DNA of 64,000 nucleotides. Origin: Streptomyces sp. Je 1-369 (GTDB taxonomy: Bacteria; Actinomycetota; Actinomycetes; Streptomycetales; Streptomycetaceae). Below the pieces are notes generated by a model. The model had not been told where the DNA came from. It saw nothing but the letters and a program-made list of their open reading frames with translations, and ran no database searches. Of the stretch, positions 16,742-24,793 are shown one piece after another. Where the stretch lies: assembly GCF_026810505.1 (NCBI RefSeq), contig NZ_CP101750.1, positions 275,447 through 339,446 on the forward strand, written 5' to 3'. The translations under genes were made by a program, and so were the position numbers. Each line of letters begins with the position of its first letter. The stretch's first letter is position 1.

Positions 16742-17089
16742 GTGCTGCTGAAGTTCCCCACGGATGACGCCGGCCGGATCGCTGATCTGGAATGGTCGGA
16801 TGTGAACGTGACCCGTCCGCCGTGGAAGGGCGTCCTGGGGCGTTGGAAGGGCAGGAGCGGCACCGACCTCTTGAAGCTCAACAAGGCCTACCTCGGGCCG
16901 GGGGAACGGTACGGGGACCGCGGATCGCGGCGCATGATCGCCGCGCACGAGCTCGGTCACGCCCTTGGGTTCTGTCGCAAGAATCCGTCGAGGTACCGCT
17001 CGTTGATGGCTCCGTACTCGTTCGACATGCCCTCCAACGGCGCCCCGACTGCGCGGGACCGCAGGAATTACCACGCGTTGTGGGGCTGA
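16742..17089 (+). CDS. Matrixin-like zinc peptidase fragment or small variant
   Basis: A 115-residue frame starts at a GTG directly after a stop in the same frame. It contains RMIAAHELGHALGFCRKNPS, the HExxHxxG zinc motif, then YRSLMAPYSFD, the Met-turn. In matrixins the motif is HExxHxxGxxH or D; here the position of the third ligand is Arg (HELGHALGFCR), so zinc binding may be incomplete or use another residue. No signal peptide, propeptide or N-terminal sheet is present. Relatives are about 180-250 residues, so this looks 5'-truncated, possibly by the rearrangement that placed the divergent gene 33 bp away. A second exported protein follows 11 bp downstream. Confidence 0.5.
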   Translation: MLLKFPTDDAGRIADLEWSDVNVTRPPWKGVLGRWKGRSGTDLLKLNKAYLGPGERYGDRGSRRMIAAHELGHALGFCRKNPSRYRSLMAPYSFDMPSNGAPTARDRRNYHALWG

Positions 17090-17100
17090 AAGGCAGATTA

Positions 17101-17478
17101 ATGAACCGCCTTCAGCGTCAGCTCGCGCTCGCCGCAGCCGCACTGACCGTATTGGCCGGTGGGTCCTGGGGCGTCCACCGCACAACTGCTGTGCCGGAGA
17201 CGATGAGTGCGGGCGAGGCGGTGACGCTTTACGACGTGCGGGACGCCCGGCAGGTCGCCGGGACCGCAGACGATGTGTTCGCCGGCATGGTCGTGAACCG
17301 TGGCGGCCAGCGGGACATCGCCGGCATCCTCTCCGACCTCTACGAAGTCCGGGTCGAGCAGCGTTTCAAGGGCGGTCTGCGCGGCACGGTCACCGTCAGC
17401 CACGAGCAGGGGCCCCACCACTCGCTGCGGGTAGCCCGGATACTGCGAGCGCCTGACCGTGGCCTGAAGAAAGAATGA
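17101..17478 (+). CDS. Hypothetical exported protein, probably 3'-shortened
   Basis: A 125-residue protein begins at an ATG preceded by GAAAGGCAGATTA. An N-terminal signal is seen (LQRQLALAAAALTVLAGGSWG). The mature domain has TLYDVRDARQVAGTADDVFA, GMVVNRGG, DLYEVRVEQRFKGGLRGTVT and VSHEQG. The build, a RDARxVAGxADxVFxGxV stretch followed by a strand ending in KGxLxGxVTV, recalls a group of actinobacterial exported proteins of about 180-200 residues. Here the sequence loses that pattern after VSHEQGPHH and ends 29 residues later, so the original C terminus has probably been lost. It lies 11 bp after the metallopeptidase-like gene, so the two are likely co-transcribed. Confidence 0.5.
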   Translation: MNRLQRQLALAAAALTVLAGGSWGVHRTTAVPETMSAGEAVTLYDVRDARQVAGTADDVFAGMVVNRGGQRDIAGILSDLYEVRVEQRFKGGLRGTVTVSHEQGPHHSLRVARILRAPDRGLKKE

Positions 17479-17751
17479 TCAGCGCAGCAGTCTGGCGCAG
17501 CACCACGAGTGGCCGCTCTCGTCGATCGCGACATAGTGGTGGTGATTTCGCCTGCGCCGATACCGGCCCGGACTGCGGCCATTGGTGCTTCCGCGCAGTG
17601 TGGTGCTAGTGATGGTGCTCCCGACGGACGAGCGCGAGCATGGGCGCAAAAGGGGGCGCTCACCGTCTTGAGCTGCAACACACGGTGAACGACGGACTGG
17701 TACTTACGTCGATCGTCTGACCCTGCGGCGGGATCACGGAAAGTAGCCCCT

Positions 17752-17813
17752 CCATGACCCCTTTGTGATGTCAACTTGCGCAAGGTGACGTGTCAGCGGA
17801 GGAGGGGTCATGG
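17752..17813 (+). promoter_or_regulatory. Inverted repeat enclosing the ribosome site and start codon of the FGLLP-type gene
   Basis: CCATGACCCC at 17752-17761 is the exact reverse complement of GGGGTCATGG at 17804-17813, which contains the ATG at 17810. CCCCTCC at 17747-17753 can instead pair with GGAGGGG at 17801-17807, the ribosome site. In the mRNA either pairing would hide the start. Apart from this I see nothing in 17479-17809. Confidence 0.4.
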
Positions 17814-19672
17814 GGCGGGCTGGGACATTGGCCGCACGGCTGTTCGGGGTCGTCCTGGTCCTGGGGCTCGTGTCGGCCACTCCAGTACGGGCGGACGAGA
17901 GCGCGCGGCTGGAGGCGACGCCGCGCCGGGCGGCCGAAGGCTCGTACGGGGTTCTGAGCGTGTCGAACGCCCCCGAGACCTGCCGGCGAGGGGGAGACGC
18001 CTTCCCCGCACAGGCGTCCGTCCGCCTGCTCTGGGAGGGCTTGTCCAACGAGAGCAGCGGCACTCAGGACACCTGGTCGTCGTACCGCGTCAGTGATGAC
18101 TCCTTCCTCGTCGGCTTCCAGTATCCGAACGTCCCGGCCGGCGATCAGGGCGGATCGCACACCGTGGTCGTGGAATGCCGTTCTGCCGACGGCGCGTCCT
18201 GGGCGAGGGTCGGGAGCAGCACTCTCGACGTCGCAACGCTTGGTCAGGACGCGCCCAGCTACCACTTCGGCGGTGGGCCCGGCATCCGGATCAGCGAGGG
18301 AACGGTGTCGGAGGGCGAGAGGCGTCGGACCATTCGGATCGAGGACGCCGCCGATGAGTGCGCAGGCGGCCAGGTCCGGCTGGACGGCCGCGCCTTGGCG
18401 ACCACGCTGGACGTGAAAGAAGGGCTGGGATACGTCGCAGCGGAGTTCACCGTCCCCGCGAACACGCCGCAGGGACGACACCGGATCGCACTCGACTGCC
18501 CCCGGGGCACGCTGATCAGCTACCCGATCGCCGTCAACAGGACGGCAGCCGCTGTCGGCGATCCAGCGCCCGCCCTCAACAAGTCACCGGTGTTCGCGGC
18601 GATCCCCAAGCCCTCCGAGGTGCCGTGGGGACTGCGCAGCGTGGCCTTGACGCTGGCGGTGGCCTCGGCACTGATCCTGCTGATCGGCTTCCCCGCAGAC
18701 ATCGTGAACAAGACGATCGAGGAGAACCGGCAGGAGATCGAAGGCTGGTTCCTCCCCTGGACGGTTTGGTTGCGCCGTCGGCGGACAGCGATGCACGCTC
18801 TGCGCATCGGCGGGCGGACCGTCAGCGCTCTGTGGGCGTCACCCCGGCGGCGGTTCTGCTGGTTCACGCTGGCCGCAGCACTGCTGACCACCCTGATCGA
18901 TCCCGCGATCGGTATCCGCGGGGACACGATGATGCTCTTCTTCGGCCTCCTGGTGGCCCTCCCGGTGACTACCCTGGTCTACGCGGTGGTGGTGGAGTCC
19001 TTTGCACGGCGCTTCTCGGACGGTGTGGCGGGGGCCCTGTTCGTCCTGCCGTTGGGACTCGTCCTGGCCGCGTTCTGCACACTCCTGTCGGTGGTGGCCG
19101 GATTCGTACCGGGCTATGTCTTCGGTCTCATCGCCGGATACGCCACGGCCGGCGAGGCCAGGCGTCAGCTGTCGGACGAAGACCAAGGACGCAGCGTGCT
19201 CGCGGGCACGTTCTGCCTGCTCGCTGTCGCGTTGCTGGCGTGGGTCGCCCTGGAGCGTACGCACGACGGGACCTGGCTGCCCTTGCGGATGCTGGACGCC
19301 GTGCTGTCCGCGGTCTTCTTGCTCAGCGTGCAGACTCTTGTCTTCGGACTGATTCCGCTGCACATGATGGACGGTCGACGCCTGTTGGCCTGGAGCCGCC
19401 GCGCCTGGCTGGCCGTCTACGCGGTAGCGGTGATCTGTTTCGTGCACCTGCTGGTACTGAACCGGCGGGACGTGCTGGGGCAGGGCACCGCGCCCGCGTT
19501 CGTGTCCACACTCGCGCTGTTCATCGGTTTCGGCGCACTGTCTCTGGCCTTCTGGGCCTACTTCCGCTACCGACCGCCGAGGCCTGTCCTGGCTGATCCG
19601 CCAACTCCACCAGTGCCGCCGACTCCCCCGGCACCGCCGGACCCGTCCGCCGTCACCGGGAGTCAGCCGTAG
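17810..19672 (+). CDS. FGLLP-motif-type multi-pass membrane protein
   Basis: A 620-residue protein begins at the ATG at 17810 after GGAGGAGGGGTC. A signal peptide (about 1-30) is followed by an extracellular region of about 250 residues with three or four short Ig-like beta modules and paired cysteines (ETCRRGG, VVVECRSADG, DECAGGQ, LDCPRGT). About eight transmembrane helices follow from residue 275. In the penultimate helix region FGLIPLHMMDGRRLLAW corresponds to the FGLLP motif that names this actinobacterial group; it resembles the NxxP..xxDG motif of site-2 proteases, but no HExxH is present. The tail is Pro-rich (TPPVPPTPPAPPDP). It heads a three-gene run with 19727-20500 and 20502-21050. 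The function is unknown; an envelope scaffold or sensor is a guess. Confidence 0.75.
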   Translation: MGRAGTLAARLFGVVLVLGLVSATPVRADESARLEATPRRAAEGSYGVLSVSNAPETCRRGGDAFPAQASVRLLWEGLSNESSGTQDTWSSYRVSDDSFLVGFQYPNVPAGDQGGSHTVVVECRSADGASWARVGSSTLDVATLGQDAPSYHFGGGPGIRISEGTVSEGERRRTIRIEDAADECAGGQVRLDGRALATTLDVKEGLGYVAAEFTVPANTPQGRHRIALDCPRGTLISYPIAVNRTAAAVGDPAPALNKSPVFAAIPKPSEVPWGLRSVALTLAVASALILLIGFPADIVNKTIEENRQEIEGWFLPWTVWLRRRRTAMHALRIGGRTVSALWASPRRRFCWFTLAAALLTTLIDPAIGIRGDTMMLFFGLLVALPVTTLVYAVVVESFARRFSDGVAGALFVLPLGLVLAAFCTLLSVVAGFVPGYVFGLIAGYATAGEARRQLSDEDQGRSVLAGTFCLLAVALLAWVALERTHDGTWLPLRMLDAVLSAVFLLSVQTLVFGLIPLHMMDGRRLLAWSRRAWLAVYAVAVICFVHLLVLNRRDVLGQGTAPAFVSTLALFIGFGALSLAFWAYFRYRPPRPVLADPPTPPVPPTPPAPPDPSAVTGSQP

Positions 19673-19726
19673 GAATGTCGCGTACACGGCCACCGAACGC
19701 ACCGAGCACAGCCGGAGGAACAGCAG

Positions 19727-20500
19727 ATGGCAGACAGCAGTGCGGGGACACCGGCATCGGGCCCTGAAGGACGTCGTGGCCTGCTGGTCGTCCTGGCTCT
19801 GGTAGTCGTCTTCGTGCTGATCCTCGTCCTCGCGCGATGTGTCGGCTCGGGCAGCGGACCGGCATCCGCGTCCCCGACCGGCGCGCCCACCGAAACCGCG
19901 GAGCAGTCGAGTGAGGGCGCTCCCTCCCGCGCACCCGCGAAGGCAGAGGGCCGTTCGCCTTCCGCCACGACCACGACGCCCCCGCGTCGTGGCGTGCCCA
20001 CCGCCACGTCGTCGGGGCCGTCCACGAAGGCCGTATCCCCCACGCCTCCGTCGAGCAGCACGGAACCCGAGGAGCCCGCCACCGCCTACGTACACGTGAT
20101 GATGACGTCCAATTTCGAAGTGTCCGTGACCAACGACCGTACGGATGAGCGTTGTTCGCAGGAGCTCGACGCGCGGCCCAGCCAGGAGAACGCATGGTGC
20201 ACCCTGGCCCTGCCGACCGGTGGCAGTGTCCAGCTCACAGGGGTGCTCAGCGGAACACCCTCCGGGGTCGCCAACCGGGAGCCCGAGCGAGATCCCGTCT
20301 GGTACGGCTGTCAGGAAGGCGACGGCGCGCCGACCTGCACCCTGGACCTGGCCAACGGCCACTGGGTCTGCCTGGCCAGCCACGATGTGTCCGAAGGGTC
20401 CAACACTCTCTGCGAGGGGTTTCGCGACTCAGGCGCTTTGGGCCCCGTGCCGCCTGGCTCTTCAGCGCCTCCCAGCGGCATCAGGATGCCGGGCTCGTGA
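19727..20500 (+). CDS. Membrane-anchored protein with Ser/Thr/Pro stalk and extracellular cysteine domain
   Basis: A 257-residue protein starts at the ATG at 19727 after CGGAGGAACAGC. A short cytoplasmic head precedes one transmembrane helix (GLLVVLALVVVFVLILVLAR, about residues 18-37). A low-complexity stalk of about 80 residues rich in Ser, Thr, Pro and Ala follows, then a globular domain of about 130 residues. The domain has six cysteines (ERCSQEL, AWCTLAL, YGCQEG, PTCTLDL, WVCLAS, TLCEGF), so three disulfides are likely. The topology is that of a surface-displayed receptor or ligand. It follows the FGLLP-type protein by 54 bp and abuts the next gene. The domain family is not recognised. 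Confidence 0.7.
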   Translation: MADSSAGTPASGPEGRRGLLVVLALVVVFVLILVLARCVGSGSGPASASPTGAPTETAEQSSEGAPSRAPAKAEGRSPSATTTTPPRRGVPTATSSGPSTKAVSPTPPSSSTEPEEPATAYVHVMMTSNFEVSVTNDRTDERCSQELDARPSQENAWCTLALPTGGSVQLTGVLSGTPSGVANREPERDPVWYGCQEGDGAPTCTLDLANGHWVCLASHDVSEGSNTLCEGFRDSGALGPVPPGSSAPPSGIRMPGS

Positions 20501-20501
20501 C

Positions 20502-21050
20502 GTGGACCGTGCACTCACGGTGCCAGATAGAGCGCTCAGTGCGTTCACGGTGGCCGGTCGCAAGGCCAGTCAAGGTGGGACGGTCTGTCAAGCTGCTTCG
20601 GTGCTCGACTATCGCCTCTGGCTTGCCGCAGTTCCGGGGCCCATACCTGAGACGGAAGCTCGTACCTACTGGAATCTGAAGGACCGCCCCACCCCAACAC
20701 TCGATGAAGCGTTGAAGCATGCCGACTACGTCTACGTCGGCTCCTGGCAGGACGGCCATCTGGCGGAAGTACCGCGGCCCGGCCGCTCCCCTGCCGTGCG
20801 AATCTTCGACTGGCTGTTCTACCGAGGGACCATCGACTGCTACCAAGCACCGGTTCTGGATGCTCGGCTGCGGGATGAACTGCTTGACCTCTACCAACCT
20901 CAGCCAGGTGACCTGCCTGCGGAGTGCACAGATGCGGATACGGTCGCCGCGTTCCTCACCGCGCACCTCGGTTGGGGTCTGCTGCCCGAGGAAACACCAC
21001 CGACCAAGGCACCGTCGTCAGGGGATACGGGCAGCTTTCTCGACAGGTAG
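20502..21050 (+). CDS. Hypothetical cytoplasmic protein, third gene of the FGLLP-type cluster
   Basis: A soluble 182-residue protein starts at a GTG (20502) two bases after the stop of the preceding gene, an arrangement suggesting translational coupling. Features are ASVLDYRLWLAAVPGPIPE, LDEALKHADYVYVGSWQDGH, VRIFDWLFYRGTIDCYQAPV and DADTVAAFLTAHLGWGLLPE. It has no signal or membrane segment and is rich in acidic and aromatic residues. I do not recognise it. The position suggests a cytoplasmic partner of the two membrane proteins upstream. From 21051 to 21324 I see no supportable gene. Confidence 0.6.
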   Translation: MDRALTVPDRALSAFTVAGRKASQGGTVCQAASVLDYRLWLAAVPGPIPETEARTYWNLKDRPTPTLDEALKHADYVYVGSWQDGHLAEVPRPGRSPAVRIFDWLFYRGTIDCYQAPVLDARLRDELLDLYQPQPGDLPAECTDADTVAAFLTAHLGWGLLPEETPPTKAPSSGDTGSFLDR

Positions 21051-21324
21051 GACGGATGTGCCGCCTTTCTGCGCCGCGGCGGACTTCCGTGGAAGCCACA
21101 TCGGTTGAGAACACCGAGGGGGTAGGTCTGTTCCGGTTCGTGTGCCCTGGACGAGCTGATGTCGTCGTACGGGAGCCTGGATGAAGCCCGTACGCAGCTG
21201 GTGATGCGGGACAACTGGGCGAGTCGCTGGACGGCTGCGTGGTAGACCATCGGGTCGGAGGTCGTCTGGCCGGTCCGGGATCTGAGATCGGTGCCGGTGC
21301 TGTCGTTGAAGCCGGTCCGCGGGT

Positions 21325-21768
21325 TCACCTGGAGGACGAAGCAGAGGCATCGTCCCGTGCTGGAATTCCTGGTCTCGACGGGGCGGACGCGCGCGGCGGA
21401 GCCAGCGGTTGGGACATGCAGCGGTCCCTACCGGGCGCGCAGGGCGCGAGCGACGGCTTGGGCGTGTCGCGCAGCGGCAGGTCCTGCTGGTCCCAGGTGG
21501 CGGCCGCGTAGTTGAGGAGTTCAGCCGTCGCGCGCTCTGAGTCGCTCGGGTCGCTGGCGAGCGCCAGGTAGGCGGCGAGGGCTACGTCGGCGGCCGGGGT
21601 GGCCAGGCCCTCCCGGTAGCCGGGGCGCGGGGAGCCGGTCACCTTCAGGGAGTACTTGTTGCCGGTGCGGGCGATCGCGGTGATGGTGCGGTTCCCGCCA
21701 TCGGGCTGCCATGCGGCGCCGTCGGCGCAGCCGGTTGAGGAAAGGCGTGGACGGCGAGGGGGGAGCAA
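21325..21768 (-). pseudogene. Hypothetical protein remnant
   Basis: Read leftward, codon choice is strongly G/C-ending over a stretch that gives AAWQPDGGNRTITAIARTGN, KYSLKVTGSPRPGYREGLAT, AADVALAAYLALASDPSDSE and LLNYAAATWDQQDLP. This looks like real coding sequence of one small domain, but there is no proper start (a TTG only), and both ends lose any coding character. I do not recognise the family. It is probably a remnant cut on both sides. Confidence 0.35.
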
Positions 21769-21789
21769 GCATCGATCGGGGAACCTGCC

Positions 21790-22962
21790 TCACAGTTCGA
21801 CGGCGGCAGTGGGAGCCTTACCGTCCAGCGCCTGCTGAGCGCGGGTAGCGACCGCCTGGGTGAGGGCGCTGAGCGCGCCGAGATCGACAGTGCCGCCGTC
21901 CTCGTTCATGACGTAGACGGCGGCCACTACGGTCCCGCAGCGGATCACCGCCCGTCCCTGCGACCTGTCTACGGCGTCGGTGACACCGGTGTACGTCAGC
22001 GTGACGGCGGATGACTCGTCCCCGTAGAGCGGTCGCGCCAGCTCCGCCGGCTCCGTACCGCCGGCGAAGTCGGCCTGTTCCATTTTCAGGCCGAGATACC
22101 CCTCGGCCGCCGCGTCGGTGCTGGTGTACGGCAGGACTTCGATCTGCACCTCTTCGAAGCTGACAGCCGGCCCCGGGTCGTACACCGATCGCAGGTCGAC
22201 CTGCGAGGTCGACTTGCAGATGACGTGGCGCTCTCCTTGACTGAGGCCACCGACGCGGGTGCTGCGACACCGCTCCGTCGTCGGCGAGTCGCTCGCGACG
22301 TTCCAGCCGTCCGGCAGGCTCGGCGGGCCCGGAAGGATCTGCTTGGCCCGCGCGGCGTCAAGGACGACCGGGGCTGCCCCGCCGGATGTACCGGAAGCCG
22401 GCGCGGAGGACACCGCATCGCGGGGGTGCTGCGAGGATGCGCCGCTGGAATGTCGGGAGGAGTCGCCGCCGGTGACCATCTGAACTCCGCCGTAGACCGC
22501 CAGGGACATCAGCGCGAGCAGTATGGCGGCGATTCCGGTGAGGGAGGCGCGGGTGGTGCGGGTGTTGGTGATCGTCAGCGGCCCCAGCGAGATCTGGCTG
22601 CGCCGCACCGCACTGCCGCTTCCGATGACGATGCTGCCGTTGTACGAGGGGGTGACGGTGCACACGGGCGCAGCGGCCGGAGGCGGACCGGCGAGCACTG
22701 CCGCCATGCGGTCCCGGAAGTCGGGATCGGCGGCCAGTGCCTCCCGGATCGCCTCCTGGAGTCCCTGTGTCGCCAAGGGATCCGCCGGATCGGCGCTTAT
22801 CCCGGCGAGGGCGGCACGACCGTCCGCCGAAGTGCCGAGCCGCGCCCGCACGAGGTCACCCACCGCTCGGCCCGCTTCGGCCCCCACTGCCGTAGCCGCC
22901 CCTGCCGCCATGCCGGTCAGTATCTGTACGGCTGATAACGCCATGCTCCCTGCCGAATCCAT
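21790..22962 (-). CDS. Hypothetical membrane protein with large extracellular domain
   Basis: A 390-residue protein reads leftward from the ATG at 22962, preceded by GGGGGGTGTCGC. The N-terminal 130 residues are a soluble Ala-rich helical domain (ILTGMAAGAATAVGAEAGRA, DLVRARLGTSADGRAALAGI, EAIREALAADPDFRDRMAAV). A short stretch VTPSYNGSIVIGSGS and a single transmembrane helix (ASLTGIAAILLALMSLAVYG) follow. After a Ser-rich linker comes an extracellular domain of about 190 residues with three cysteines (TTERCRSTR, HVICKSTSQ, AVIRCGTVV) and the pattern LPGPPSLPDGWNVASD. This is the layout of a signalling or anchoring protein with a cytoplasmic N terminus. The family is not recognised. Confidence 0.65.
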   Translation of the reverse strand: MDSAGSMALSAVQILTGMAAGAATAVGAEAGRAVGDLVRARLGTSADGRAALAGISADPADPLATQGLQEAIREALAADPDFRDRMAAVLAGPPPAAAPVCTVTPSYNGSIVIGSGSAVRRSQISLGPLTITNTRTTRASLTGIAAILLALMSLAVYGGVQMVTGGDSSRHSSGASSQHPRDAVSSAPASGTSGGAAPVVLDAARAKQILPGPPSLPDGWNVASDSPTTERCRSTRVGGLSQGERHVICKSTSQVDLRSVYDPGPAVSFEEVQIEVLPYTSTDAAAEGYLGLKMEQADFAGGTEPAELARPLYGDESSAVTLTYTGVTDAVDRSQGRAVIRCGTVVAAVYVMNEDGGTVDLGALSALTQAVATRAQQALDGKAPTAAVEL

Positions 22963-23653
22963 GCGACACCCCCCGAGTCCAGTCGAACCCCTGAGGCAAC
23001 CACAGTCACGGCTACGGCACCAGGGTGTCCAGCACCTTGCCCATCCAGTGACGAAACGTTCCGCTCCGGGAAGCGGGCGGGAAGCTGCGCGGCGCCCTCT
23101 GGGGCAGTCGACCGGATAAGCCGGCGTGGCCGGGCCGTGCTGTCCCATCGAATGTCGCTTGTCTGTGGATCTTGTCCTGAGTGCGGGACTGCCGGGTGGA
23201 TGAGACCCTCCGGCTCTGGATTCTCAGCGCATCTGGCCTGGGAGGAATCCTGCATCGGGGACGAGTCGACCGCCAGAGGGCAGAGGGCAAGTCGACCGCC
23301 TATGAAAGGTTCCGGGATCAAGGGCGCAGAAACCGCCGGGCGGTGGCCGACGTCACCTCGATGCCGTCGCCCCAGGAGCAGACCTCCAGCTAGGAGAGGT
23401 AATCGGCCTGTGTGAAGACCAGGACCTCGCCGGGGCACTCACCGTCTTCGGTGAAGGTCTGGGCCTCGGCCGCCACTCCAGTGCCCGAGTCGGACGGCGC
23501 CGGTTCCACCGCTTGTGCGTCGAGGTCGAAAGCTTCCGGATCCCCGAGGCTATTCCGTGCGGCGACACTCCGCTGCAACCCCGGCCCGCTCCTGCACGTC
23601 TCACTACTGAATGCCGGCAGGAGTCGGACACCCCGGGGAACGAGACGCGAGCC
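22963..23653. other. No supportable gene
   Basis: Frames on both strands lack starts with ribosome sites and recognisable motifs. The region separates two divergent membrane-protein genes and must hold their promoters; I cannot place them. Confidence 0.45.
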
Positions 23654-24118
23654 ATGCGAAAGTACGCGATCGTCCAGCACACCACACGGTTCTTCTGGCT
23701 CCCACGTGGTGCGGGACGCCAGCCGCCCACGTCCGTGCGGCGACTGGCGAGACTGTGGCTGTTCACACTCGCCTGCGCAGCCGGGCTCACCGCGCTCGGC
23801 TGGGACGACGAACTAGACGACGGCCAGCCCATAGTGCTGCTACTCGTTTTCCACGTCATCGACGACATCGCCGAGGGAGTACGGCACCGCTGGCCGGCCG
23901 CACTAGCCGCGGTGACCCTTCTGTGGGGCGTCGCCCGGTTCACCGGCGCCTCCCTGCCCGGCTCCCTCAGCGAGGCCTGGGCGCAAACCATCGCCGCCGC
24001 CGCCGGCGTCACCCTCGGATTGGCAGCGAGCGGAGTCATCACACGGCTTCCGGAGCGCCGACCACGTAGGCCCGTCGAGGGACACGACGCCGAGTCCGGC
24101 GGGCAGGGCACTCGGTGA
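23654..24118 (+). CDS. Hypothetical small membrane protein
   Basis: A 154-residue protein starts at the ATG at 23654 (MRKYAIVQHTTRFFWLPRG). Three hydrophobic segments are visible: LARLWLFTLACAAGLTALGW, WPAALAAVTLLWGVARFTG and QTIAAAAGVTLGLAASGVI. An acidic loop DDELDDGQP lies between the first two, together with PIVLLLVFHVIDDI. The C terminus is charged and hydrophilic (RLPERRPRRPVEGHDAES). No family is recognised and nothing around it points to a role. Confidence 0.55.
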   Translation: MRKYAIVQHTTRFFWLPRGAGRQPPTSVRRLARLWLFTLACAAGLTALGWDDELDDGQPIVLLLVFHVIDDIAEGVRHRWPAALAAVTLLWGVARFTGASLPGSLSEAWAQTIAAAAGVTLGLAASGVITRLPERRPRRPVEGHDAESGGQGTR

Positions 24119-24613
24119 AGGAGACGCCCGCCGGCCTCGGTGACAACAACCCCGCCTTTGTGACAGCTATCGCGCTTCGGCTCAATGAAAATGTGACTGA
24201 GCGCTTCAGTTGGCCTGATCGGCCAGCCCTCGAACTCAGCGAGCGTTCCTGGGGCGGGCTCTTCTCGACGTGGTGCTCTCCCGCGGCCTGCCGTAGTCGG
24301 CAGGCCGCGCCCTGCCCTCTGAGATTGCCGCGCGCGAAATGCGAGCCCACGGGCGGTGTAGGTTCTCGGCTTCGCTGTCCGGTGACGGCTCCGTGGCTCG
24401 GGGGCCTGCTCCTTGTCTCAGACCGTGCCGCTGGGCTGCTGTCTCAGGCGCGTGTCATTTCCTTAGGTCGAAACCCGGAGATCGTTGTTCGCGAGCCCTT
24501 TTGGAATAGCGGTTCTACAGGGGGTGTTCGTAGGGAGTGCCCCGTGCAGGGTCGCGTGCCTCTCCGGGCGCCGGCCGACGGTTCCCGAGGGGCGAGCGAA
24601 AGACAGGTGAGAG
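24119..24613. other. No supportable gene
   Basis: No convincing frame is seen. The right end holds the ribosome site (ACAGGTGAG) of the truncated oxidoreductase. Confidence 0.45.
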
Positions 24614-24793
24614 ATGAAGTCCGTCGTCCGGGCGGCTGCCGGCGGTCCGGAGGTCCTGCGGCTCGTCGAGCGTCCGGTTCCCGAGCCGGGCCCGGGCGAG
24701 GTACGCGTGCGTGTGCACGTCTCGGGCGTCATCCGACCGACTGGCGCAGCCGCAGACGTGCGCTGCCGCCGGGCATGAACGAGCAGGTCGTTC
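24614..24793 (+). pseudogene. Zinc-type alcohol dehydrogenase/quinone oxidoreductase, N-terminal fragment
   Basis: From an ATG with a good ribosome site (GACAGGTGAGAG) the frame encodes MKSVVRAAAGGPEVLRLVER, PVPEPGPGEVRVRVHVSGV, the classic N-terminal GroES-like start of NADPH:quinone oxidoreductases. After HVSGV a one-base shift moves the normal continuation (TDWRSRRRALPPGMNEQV) to the next frame. About 60 codons from the start the homology ends, where the TniQ-like sequence begins. The remaining 260 or so residues, including the NADPH-binding Rossmann fold, are missing. The start region looks fresh, so truncation may be fairly recent. Confidence 0.7.
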
